Under the pieces are notes generated by a model, which saw only the letters and a program-made list of their open reading frames with translations, ran no database searches and had not been told where the DNA came from. A DNA stretch of 8,123 nt, from positions 1 through 8,123 of the forward strand of contig JAGGXG010000004.1 in the NCBI GenBank assembly GCA_021163175.1. The letters run 5' to 3'. Numbering within the stretch: position 1 is the stretch's first letter; the number at the start of each line of letters is the position of its first letter. The translations under genes and the position numbers were made by a program. The DNA comes from Thermoplasmata archaeon. Its GTDB lineage: Archaea; Thermoplasmatota; E2; UBA202; JdFR-43. Of this stretch, positions 1-5,701 are shown one piece after another.

Positions 1-1582
1 AAATATAAATGTGATTTTTCTTCGGGAAAGTTATATTTATAGTTGGAGGGTAATTATCCACGGTATAAAAAGTCCATATTGGTCCGCTTCTTTTCAAGCC
101 TTTTGCATCTTTTGCTACAACCCTCCAGTAATAGCAGCTATTATACTCTAAATTTTGTACAATATATTCAGAGTCTGTGAGGTTTGAGGCAATCAAATTT
201 TCATCAGTTAAATTTTTAGTTTTCCCCAAATACAGATCATAAATAACTTTGTCACCATCCAAATCTTTACAATCTGCCCAGTCTAATTTTATGGGTGACC
301 TTATGTTGCCTGATGCATTTGCTGGAAATGGTTGAGAGGGTTGAAGTGGAGGGCGATTTGTGAGATATATATGAAGGGAAGGATCTCCATGAAGCGTCAT
401 TCCGTATACGATTGCGTATCTTTCAATCGGTGTATTCTTGTTGTGTGTAAGAGAATAAACTTTGGCATTCCAAAAAGCTTCCCCCATACTTTCTCCCATA
501 ATAATCCTGCGATTGAACTCTCTTCCTAACTCGCCATATTCTCCCCAACCTCTTGTTGCTCCGCATGTTATTATTGCTCCATGTCTTAGAAGGGAATAGC
601 ACAAATTATCCAAGCAACCGGGTTTTGCTGTAAGACAACCATGTGACCACACTATAGACGGTTGAGCATCGTTAAGCAATGGCGCATCGCAGGATTGTAT
701 AAATGGTATCCAGTCTGGTTTCTCCAGTGTATGCCATACAACTCGCCATGCTGCCTTTTCAGAACCGTGAGAGAACCACTCAACGAGTCCATAGCCTTGT
801 GACCAAACGGAAACAACATTTTTTTCGTTTAATGGATAATCGCATGGAAGAGGACACACCACCAATCCTTCTTTCTCATACATTGTAATGCATTCAAATC
901 CTGCAGGTCTCAAAATATTATTTTTTAATGGTTCTACCCACCAATCTCCGCCCAAGATGCAATGGTATTCATCATCGGTAAGAGGACCAATCAATAAGGC
1001 TTTTTTCTTCCACTTCCCGTTATCCATTTCATATCTTATCAATTTTTTTGTATAATTTTTGATTTCATCGGGATCATCAAAAGGTAGTCTTCCCACATAC
1101 ACATCAGGATGCAATGTTAGCTTGTCGTCTCCATATTCTCCTGGAAAACCATCCCCATCGGAATCCCAGTTATCGGTGAGGTCTGCATAATAATAATCAG
1201 ACGGATCACAGTACTTATGTTCTGGGTCTGCATAAAGAAATTTCATAGGAATATTACGAATGCTTCCAACCAGCAATACATATTTTATTTTCCATTCTTC
1301 GTATTTATCTATAAGGAAGTTTCTTATTTTATCTGCTTGATTTTTGCCCCCATAATTTTCATTTATATGCGAGAGAGTTATAATTTTTACAGAATAGCCA
1401 AGATCTTCTTTCCAGATCGCAAATTCTTTCAAAGAATTTTTAAGATAATCTGTTGTTATTATCACATAATCATAGGGATTAGAATCAATCTTTTCTGTTT
1501 CTGTCCATTTTTCAGTTGAAGAAATAGTAAAAGGTAGCATCATTAAAAACAAGATACATAGCATAGACAATGCTGTTTTCAT
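1..1582 (-). CDS. Secreted gingipain-like (C25 family) cysteine peptidase, 3' end cut by window edge
   Basis: I translated this frame by hand; it is open for 527 codons from ATG at 1582 and runs off the left edge without a stop. Residues 1-22 form a signal peptide (Met-Lys, hydrophobic core, then Ser-Ser). The body matches peptidase family C25: a Val-Gly-Arg-Leu-Pro segment near 163-167, a His-Gly at 272-273 in the context Phe-Ser-His-Gly-Ser, and a Cys at 316 in Ser-His-Gly-Cys, the expected catalytic His/Cys dyad. Residues 138-146 (Asp-Asn-Trp-Asp-Ser-Asp-Gly-Asp-Gly) look like a calcium-binding loop. From about 410 to 507 there is a fibronectin type III-like domain (Tyr-Tyr-Trp-Arg-Val-Val-Ala-Lys-Asp near 484-492), and at 511 a Pro-Pro-Thr-Ile stretch begins a further Ig-like domain that leaves the window. 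There are about 12 cysteines after the signal, many for an archaeal exported protein. Likely role: extracellular or surface protein degradation. Family call is firm; substrate and C-terminal anchoring are unknown. Confidence 0.85.
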   Translation of the reverse strand, partial: MKTALSMLCILFLMMLPFTISSTEKWTETEKIDSNPYDYVIITTDYLKNSLKEFAIWKEDLGYSVKIITLSHINENYGGKNQADKIRNFLIDKYEEWKIKYVLLVGSIRNIPMKFLYADPEHKYCDPSDYYYADLTDNWDSDGDGFPGEYGDDKLTLHPDVYVGRLPFDDPDEIKNYTKKLIRYEMDNGKWKKKALLIGPLTDDEYHCILGGDWWVEPLKNNILRPAGFECITMYEKEGLVVCPLPCDYPLNEKNVVSVWSQGYGLVEWFSHGSEKAAWRVVWHTLEKPDWIPFIQSCDAPLLNDAQPSIVWSHGCLTAKPGCLDNLCYSLLRHGAIITCGATRGWGEYGELGREFNRRIIMGESMGEAFWNAKVYSLTHNKNTPIERYAIVYGMTLHGDPSLHIYLTNRPPLQPSQPFPANASGNIRSPIKLDWADCKDLDGDKVIYDLYLGKTKNLTDENLIASNLTDSEYIVQNLEYNSCYYWRVVAKDAKGLKRSGPIWTFYTVDNYPPTINITFPKKNHIYI

Positions 1583-1602
1583 TAAAATAATAAAAATATT
1601 AA

Positions 1603-1612
1603 TTTTTTAAAG
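1603..1612 (-). promoter_or_regulatory. TATA-like box of the C25 peptidase gene
   Basis: On the minus strand this reads CTTTAAAAAA, centred about 25 nt before the ATG at 1582. There is no Shine-Dalgarno between them, only AT-rich sequence. The spacing fits a transcript starting at or next to the ATG (leaderless). The 34-bp gap to the upstream gene is also T-rich on this strand and might serve as its terminator; that part is speculative. Confidence 0.5.
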
Positions 1613-1616
1613 TTTG

Positions 1617-2075
1617 CTATTGTCGCTGCCGTGTGGCTTCTATGTTTTGAGAATAGCTTAACAAACCAAAAAATATCTTTCCGGTTATTCTCCCTTTTAT
1701 TAAAACATTTATTTTTCCTTCCATTATCGCATTTGCAATTCCCTGAGCAAGTTCTTTGTAATATATTTTTAAAGGAATGCTCGTGATATAGTAAGAATGG
1801 GCTTTTATGCTGGCTTTGCTCAAATGTGCCTCTCCAAAGGATATGTTCAATATGAATATTTTAAAATCTCCCTGCAGCCCATTTATGCTCCTGCTTCCAT
1901 TATTGATTATTGAAATGTTTATCTTTATTTTGACATATTGCAATGTTATTTCCTCAATTTGCGTTCCAAGTATTTCAATTCTTGCATTTCTTATTGCATT
2001 TTCCTCAGCATTTATTTCATATGCCGTCAAAAGGAGAGCCAAGAAAAGCACTGCCACAACAACATACTTTTTCAT
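1617..2075 (-). CDS. Small exported LEA14/WHy-like protein
   Basis: This 152-residue protein begins with a clear signal peptide or membrane anchor: Met-Lys-Lys, a hydrophobic run to about residue 19, and a likely cleavage site after Ala23 (Ile-Asn-Ala before Glu-Glu). The rest alternates beta-strand-like segments: a strand pattern ending in Asn-Ile-Ser-Ile-Ile-Asn-Asn-Gly near 52-60, an Ile-Pro-Leu-Lys-Ile motif near 95-100, and a Lys-Ile-Asn-Val-Leu-Ile-Lys-Gly motif near 121-128. That order resembles LEA type 2 / WHy (water stress and hypersensitive response) domains, which in archaea are small single-domain proteins of unclear role, possibly protective. The ATG overlaps the stop of the FEN-1 gene as ATGA, so translation is probably coupled to it. 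No Shine-Dalgarno is visible. The gene is well supported; the domain assignment is from pattern only and could be another Ig-like fold. Confidence 0.6.
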   Translation of the reverse strand: MKKYVVVAVLFLALLLTAYEINAEENAIRNARIEILGTQIEEITLQYVKIKINISIINNGSRSINGLQGDFKIFILNISFGEAHLSKASIKAHSYYITSIPLKIYYKELAQGIANAIMEGKINVLIKGRITGKIFFGLLSYSQNIEATRQRQ

Positions 2076-3091
2076 CCAAAATCAAAAAGGCTGGCCTGTT
2101 TAAATGATTTTGCAAATTTTTTGTATTTTTCTATGGCTTTTTTAACTCTATCCATGCTAAATTGATGCTCCTCACACAGTATTTTTATGGCTTCTTCCTC
2201 ATTCACTTCCTTAAATTCTATTTTGTAGTCATCTATGACATCCGGTTCAAGAAATATTTTCCTGACTTCTTCATAATTTTCTATATGTATATCCTCGTTT
2301 TCCATTATTTTCTCTATGTTCCCGTATTTTTTTACAAGCATTATCGCCTTCTTCGGCCCGATTCCTTTTATACCCTCGTTAAAATCCGTCCCAATTAGAA
2401 TGGCAGCGTCAACAAGCTGCTCCCTCGTTATCCTATTTTTTTCAAGAACTTTCTCAAGCAAAATTTCCTCTATTGGCACATCAACCCATATTTGCTTATC
2501 CGGGAGCTTCCTTTTGCCAGTCACAGCAAGGTTTCTTATGAGGCGGGGTGAGCCAAACAAAAGGCAATCGAAATCCTGAGAGGCGACGCTATCAACGCTC
2601 CCTTTTTTCGCCATGTGCGCCGCCTGCGCCTCGCCCTCGCCTGGGGCATCGATGTAAGGAATGCCCAGAGCAGCCAGCAGCCTTTTCGATTCTTTTACGA
2701 TTTCTTCATTGATGCGCGATGTCCTGATAGCTTTTTTGAAAGCTTCTTGCATGTCCCCTCTTTCAATGGCTTCCTTCCATTCCTTTTCCGCCTCACTTCT
2801 CACCTCCATTCTTTTTTGGAGTGTATGCAATTTTAAAGGATGCGGCTTTCCATCGAAGACATATACTGGTTTTATTCCCACGTCCACCATATTGGCTGTT
2901 CTGTATAACAAGCCGGATAAATGAGAAGTTACACGCCCTTTGCTATCTTTTAATGGTGTGCCATCTCTCTGACGAATTATGGAAAGAAATTGATGGATGG
3001 CGTTGAAGGCATCGATAGCAATTATTTTTCCACTTAATTCATGCATTTCTATGTGGCGGGCTTCCGTTATGGGCTTTAAATCTACTCCCAT
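2072..3091 (-). CDS. fen: Flap endonuclease 1 (FEN-1)
   Basis: Structure-specific 5' flap endonuclease and 5'-3' exonuclease that removes RNA primers and displaced flaps during lagging-strand maturation and long-patch base excision repair. The 339 residues match the usual archaeal length. The N-terminal region holds Asp27 (Ile-Ala-Ile-Asp-Ala-Phe) and Asp80 (Val-Phe-Asp-Gly-Lys-Pro); the internal region holds Glu152 and Glu154 (Pro-Gly-Glu-Gly-Glu-Ala), Asp173 and Asp175 (Gln-Asp-Phe-Asp) and Asp236 (Gly-Thr-Asp-Phe-Asn), together the two-metal site. A helix-hairpin-helix follows at about 240-258 (Gly-Ile-Lys-Gly-Ile-Gly-Pro-Lys-Lys-Ala). The C-terminus ends in Gln332-Ala-Ser-Leu-Phe-Asp-Phe-Gly339, a PCNA-binding PIP box lacking its second aromatic residue. 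It overlaps the upstream nuclease gene by 10 nt and the downstream LEA-like gene by 4 nt, so it is the middle gene of a three-gene unit. Confidence 0.95.
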   Translation of the reverse strand: MGVDLKPITEARHIEMHELSGKIIAIDAFNAIHQFLSIIRQRDGTPLKDSKGRVTSHLSGLLYRTANMVDVGIKPVYVFDGKPHPLKLHTLQKRMEVRSEAEKEWKEAIERGDMQEAFKKAIRTSRINEEIVKESKRLLAALGIPYIDAPGEGEAQAAHMAKKGSVDSVASQDFDCLLFGSPRLIRNLAVTGKRKLPDKQIWVDVPIEEILLEKVLEKNRITREQLVDAAILIGTDFNEGIKGIGPKKAIMLVKKYGNIEKIMENEDIHIENYEEVRKIFLEPDVIDDYKIEFKEVNEEEAIKILCEEHQFSMDRVKKAIEKYKKFAKSFKQASLFDFG

Positions 3092-3465
3092 TTTATCTCA
3101 AAACTATACCATTCAACTTTTTTATTCTTCACCAGCTCTTTTATTTTTTTCTGCTCCTCTGTAAGTCTGCTGTTTGCAGCTTTAAATTCAATGAATATAA
3201 TGCGATCATCTTCAAATTGTATTCCATCTATTGGGGAGCCAATGAAGCGGAAGCGTCGGGCATCGAAAGGATATGATTTCATGAAAGGTGCAAACTGCTC
3301 TGTTATTTTTCCGTATAAGCTTGATAAACTTCTTTTCCTCTCCTCCACCTTCCTTTTTTCTTCCTTTAATGGAACTGCCACTTTTTTGTGAATGAGCAAA
3401 ACACCAATTAAAAAGCCAAAAAGCAAGCCAATAACGAAAATCCATAATAGCATGAAAGGATCCAT
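3082..3465 (-). CDS. Membrane-anchored endonuclease related to archaeal Holliday junction resolvases
   Basis: A 127-residue protein with an N-terminal transmembrane helix (about 5-25), a charged, probably coiled-coil linker (about 31-50) and a C-terminal nuclease domain. The nuclease part shows the restriction-endonuclease-fold signature: Ser-Pro-Ile-Asp80-Gly-Ile, then strand Ile-Ile-Phe-Ile-Glu93-Phe-Lys95, a PD...(E)xK metal site, followed by Leu-Thr-Glu-Glu-Gln105. This combination matches the family of predicted membrane or secreted endonucleases distantly related to archaeal Holliday junction resolvase (COG4741 / Endonuc_Holl type). No activity is established for the family as far as I know, so true junction resolution is unproven. 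Its stop overlaps the FEN-1 start by 10 nt, implying coupled expression. A TATA-like box sits about 25 nt before the ATG. If the helix is a signal anchor, which side of the membrane the nuclease faces cannot be read from sequence: the few basic residues after the helix (His-Lys-Lys at 26-28) suggest a cytoplasmic C-terminus. Confidence 0.85.
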   Translation of the reverse strand: MDPFMLLWIFVIGLLFGFLIGVLLIHKKVAVPLKEEKRKVEERKRSLSSLYGKITEQFAPFMKSYPFDARRFRFIGSPIDGIQFEDDRIIFIEFKAANSRLTEEQKKIKELVKNKKVEWYSFEIKWE

Positions 3466-3485
3466 TGGTTGTTATTCCTGCATTG

Positions 3486-3497
3486 TTTATATTTTTT
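3486..3497 (-). promoter_or_regulatory. TATA-like box of the nuclease / FEN-1 / LEA-like unit
   Basis: On the minus strand the sequence is AAAAAATATAAA, centred about 25 nt before the ATG at 3465. It lies in the 44-bp gap after the small membrane protein gene, so the nuclease/FEN-1 unit probably has its own promoter instead of depending only on read-through from the glycosyltransferase unit. Confidence 0.55.
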
Positions 3498-3509
3498 GTG
3501 AAATGCGTT

Positions 3510-3788
3510 TCATTCATTCAAGCCAGAGGAAATGAAAGATGTTACAATGCCTGCAACTATGAAAATCCATCCGGTTATGAATATTTTTACGCCTGAAAAA
3601 CCAATTATAAGGAAAATTATACCAATCGCTATAAATAAAAATGCAACATAATCCAGAAACTTTGGCTTCATTTTTTTGCTTCTGCTTTTCTTTTTATAAT
3701 CCTTAAAAGCATTAACGAAATCCTTTAGTGCAGGATTATATTCTTCTTCCTTATTTGAATAACCAGCAGCTTTTACTATTTTATCCAT
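3510..3788 (-). CDS. Small two-pass membrane protein of unknown function
   Basis: I do not recognise this 92-residue protein. Residues 1-30 are charged and soluble, 31-42 form a very basic stretch (Lys-Lys-Lys-Ser-Arg-Ser-Lys-Lys), and two hydrophobic segments follow at about 46-64 and 67-88 with a short turn around Gly-Val-Lys, a helical hairpin. The basic stretch before the first helix suggests a cytoplasmic N-terminus. The start at 3788 is supported by a strong Shine-Dalgarno five nt upstream, inside the end of the glycosyltransferase gene, which it overlaps by 8 nt. The arrangement suggests co-expression with the glycosyltransferase, for example as a membrane partner, but nothing in the sequence proves an interaction. 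Confidence 0.75.
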   Translation of the reverse strand: MDKIVKAAGYSNKEEEYNPALKDFVNAFKDYKKKSRSKKMKPKFLDYVAFLFIAIGIIFLIIGFSGVKIFITGWIFIVAGIVTSFISSGLNE

Positions 3789-4482
3789 TCCAGCTCCTCA
3801 CCCTATACAAAATTAAAAATTTCAAATTTCGCCATCCATCCTTCCATGATTGAATCTTTGCAACTCCTTTCCTTTTATACAAACATGAAGGAATTTCCTT
3901 GGCTTTAATTTCCTTGTTTCTGAACATTTCTATTTTTATTTCCTCACTGAAAGGCATTCCATCATCAAAAGCTTCCAAAGGCTTTATTTTTTTCAATGCC
4001 TCCTTCCTAATTATCCACATTCCAGATTGCGAATCTTTAATTTTTATTCCATATAAAAGTCGGAGAGTAAAAGATAGGATAAAATTGCCAATAAAATGCT
4101 TGAAACTCATCGCTCCATACCTTAACTCTGCGAATCTATTCGTTGTTATGAAATCGAGATTTTCCTTAAACAACAAATCAATGTATTCATGAACTTTATC
4201 AAAAGGATATGTGCCGTCAGCATCTCCCGTAACTATGATGTCGCCATCCGCCATCGCCAGGCCTGTTTTATATGCCCTTCCATATCCCTTGCGGGGCTCT
4301 ATCACAACTCTCGCCCCTTTCTGCTCCGCTATTTCCCTTGTTTTATCTTGCGAGTTTCCATCTATCACAAGAATTTCGTATTCCCATCCTCTCTTTTTGA
4401 ATTCTTTGGCATCGATGCCATCTATCGTCACTCCTATGCCTTCTTCCTCGTTAAGTGTTGGTATGACAAAGGTAACTTTCAT
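3781..4482 (-). CDS. Family 2 glycosyltransferase, dolichyl-phosphate sugar synthase-like
   Basis: A GT-A fold glycosyltransferase of 233 residues from the start chosen here. Visible motifs: Val-Ile-Pro-Thr-Leu-Asn-Glu-Glu at 6-13 opening the nucleotide-binding domain, Val-Ile-Asp41-Gly-Asn-Ser, Lys-Gly-Tyr-Gly-Arg-Ala at 65-70, the metal-binding Asp87-Ala-Asp89-Gly-Thr-Tyr-Pro, Thr-Asn-Arg-Phe at 114-117, and Lys-Asp150-Ser-Gln-Ser-Gly-Met-Trp. This is the pattern of enzymes that transfer sugar from a nucleotide donor to a polyprenyl phosphate, or of related archaeal N-glycosylation (Agl) enzymes; donor and acceptor are not determinable. There is no C-terminal membrane domain, so it probably acts at the cytoplasmic membrane face. 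An in-frame ATG at 4542 would add 20 residues, but the family begins at the Met before Lys-Val-Thr-Phe-Val-Ile-Pro, and the likely TATA box (4501-4509) lies within that extension, so I choose 4482. Confidence 0.88.
   Translation of the reverse strand: MKVTFVIPTLNEEEGIGVTIDGIDAKEFKKRGWEYEILVIDGNSQDKTREIAEQKGARVVIEPRKGYGRAYKTGLAMADGDIIVTGDADGTYPFDKVHEYIDLLFKENLDFITTNRFAELRYGAMSFKHFIGNFILSFTLRLLYGIKIKDSQSGMWIIRKEALKKIKPLEAFDDGMPFSEEIKIEMFRNKEIKAKEIPSCLYKRKGVAKIQSWKDGWRNLKFLILYRVRSWNG
3794..3802 (-). promoter_or_regulatory. Shine-Dalgarno for the two-pass membrane protein
   Basis: Minus-strand GGTGAGGAG with a 5-nt spacer to the ATG at 3788. It lies inside the coding sequence of the glycosyltransferase and fixes this start. 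The same core and spacing recur before the dehydrogenase gene (7525-7533). Confidence 0.7.
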
Positions 4483-4500
4483 CACATAGCCATGCACATT

Positions 4501-4509
4501 CTTTTTAAA
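4501..4509 (-). promoter_or_regulatory. TATA-like box of the glycosyltransferase gene
   Basis: Minus-strand TTTAAAAAG, centred about 23 nt before the ATG at 4482 with no Shine-Dalgarno between. Its position inside the longer reading frame starting at 4542 argues for the shorter protein. It shares the 67-bp divergent region with the hutI promoter. Confidence 0.5.
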
Positions 4510-4515
4510 ATTTTT

Positions 4516-4530
4516 TGTATAATTTTTTAA
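4516..4530 (+). promoter_or_regulatory. TATA-like box of hutI
   Basis: The plus strand reads TGTATAATTTTTTAA. The TATAAT core is about 30 nt and the following T/A run about 24 nt before the hutI ATG at 4550, compatible with a leaderless or very short-leader transcript. No Shine-Dalgarno precedes the ATG. Confidence 0.5.
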
Positions 4531-4549
4531 GCATTGAAGCAATCATATC

Positions 4550-5701
4550 ATGGATTTGCTGATTAAAAATATTGGCATGCTATTCGATGGCTACCGTTTC
4601 ATAAAAAATACAAGCGTTTATATCGAAAATGGAATAATAAAAAACATTGGAGAAAACCAGAAAGCTGAAGAGGTTGTAGATGCCAATGGCAATTTCGTTA
4701 TGCCTGGCTTCATAGACAGCCACACTCATATTGCTTTTGCTGGCTATCGCGATTTCGAGATAGAATGGAAGATAGAGGGCTTGAGCTACGAAGAAATCGC
4801 GCGGCGGGGTGGCGGCATCCTGTATACGGTTGAGCAAACAAAAAAGGCAAGCAAAGAAAGAATAATAAAGGAGATGGAAGAAAGGGCTGAGCAGATGTTT
4901 TTTCACGGGACAACGACCATAGAGGTGAAGAGTGGATATGGGCTGGACAAGGAAAATGAGATAAAGTTGCTTGAAGCAATAAATGAAATGAAAAGCCATG
5001 CGAGCATAATTCCAACTTTCCTTGCCCATGCCATTCCGCGTGGCTACGATGGCGATGAATATACTGATTACATTATAAATGAAATCCTTCCAGAAGCAGG
5101 AAAACTTGCAAAATTTGCAGATGTTTTTTGTGAGAAAGGATATTTTAATGTGGAGCAATCCGAAAGAATATTGAGAAAAGCAAAGGAATATGGAATGGGG
5201 GTAAAAATTCATGCCGACGAATTTTCATGCATGGGTTGTAGCAAATTAGCTGCAAAGCTGGAAGCAAGTTCAGCTGATCACTTACTCATGGCAGATGATG
5301 AAAGCCTTTGGGAAATGAAAAAAGCAGGTGTTATTGCAACATTGCTTCCTGCAACTCCATTTGTTTTAAACGAGCCATATCCAGATGCAAGAAAAATGCT
5401 TAACATGGGCTTGGATATTGCAATAGCTACTGATATGAACCCAAATTGCTATGTTGGAAACATGCAATTCATAATACAGCTTGCTGTATATAAACTAAGG
5501 ATGCCTGTCATCGAAGCATTGAAAGCGGTAACAACAAATGCTGCAAAGGCACTGAATTTAAAAGATGTTGGAAGCATTGAAATAGGAAAAAAAGCTGATG
5601 TTATAATTTTGAATGCAAAATCACCAGATTTCATTCCATATCATATTGGAACAAATCTTGTGGAAACGATAATAAAGGATGGAAAAATTTATTCAAAGTA
5701 A
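4550..5701 (+). CDS. hutI: Imidazolonepropionase (HutI)
   Basis: Cytoplasmic amidohydrolase that hydrolyses 4-imidazolone-5-propanoate to N-formimino-L-glutamate, third step of histidine degradation. The 383 residues are somewhat shorter than the bacterial norm of about 400-420. The metal site is visible: His58 and His60 (Asp-Ser-His-Thr-His), His221 (Lys-Ile-His-Ala-Asp-Glu) and Asp295 (Ala-Thr-Asp-Met-Asn-Pro). Family-specific substrate motifs are also present: Arg-Arg-Gly-Gly-Gly-Ile at 85-90, Lys-Ser-Gly-Tyr130-Gly-Leu, Phe-Leu-Ala-His160-Ala, Cys-Glu194-Lys-Gly-Tyr-Phe, Glu224 and Ala-Asp-His244-Leu. These distinguish HutI from dihydroorotases and cytosine deaminases. It is transcribed alone on the plus strand; no histidase, urocanase or formiminoglutamate-processing gene is in the window. 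Its last 9 nt overlap the end of the convergent translin-family gene. Confidence 0.94.
   Translation: MDLLIKNIGMLFDGYRFIKNTSVYIENGIIKNIGENQKAEEVVDANGNFVMPGFIDSHTHIAFAGYRDFEIEWKIEGLSYEEIARRGGGILYTVEQTKKASKERIIKEMEERAEQMFFHGTTTIEVKSGYGLDKENEIKLLEAINEMKSHASIIPTFLAHAIPRGYDGDEYTDYIINEILPEAGKLAKFADVFCEKGYFNVEQSERILRKAKEYGMGVKIHADEFSCMGCSKLAAKLEASSADHLLMADDESLWEMKKAGVIATLLPATPFVLNEPYPDARKMLNMGLDIAIATDMNPNCYVGNMQFIIQLAVYKLRMPVIEALKAVTTNAAKALNLKDVGSIEIGKKADVIILNAKSPDFIPYHIGTNLVETIIKDGKIYSK

Noticed and set aside
332..888. Short plus-strand frames at 332-529 and 703-888
   Set aside because: They lie opposite the continuous 527-codon peptidase frame, including its catalytic region, and show no family signature.
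1583..1616. Intrinsic terminator after the LEA-like gene
   Set aside because: The gap is T-rich on the minus strand but has no stem, and the same bases are better explained as the peptidase promoter.
3212..3517. An alternative 101-codon minus-strand frame overlapping the membrane nuclease
   Set aside because: It is out of frame with the nuclease whose membrane helix and Asp/Glu/Lys site are coherent; this frame shows no domain and overlaps the putative TATA box.
4483..4542. A 20-residue N-terminal extension of the glycosyltransferase
   Set aside because: The extension is not part of the GT2 fold and overlaps a TATA-like box at the right distance from the Met at 4482.
4580..5212. A 210-codon open frame on the minus strand opposite hutI
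   Set aside because: It is antisense to a gene with intact catalytic motifs; its product is rich in Phe, Tyr, Cys and Ser with no recognisable domain, as expected of a shadow frame.
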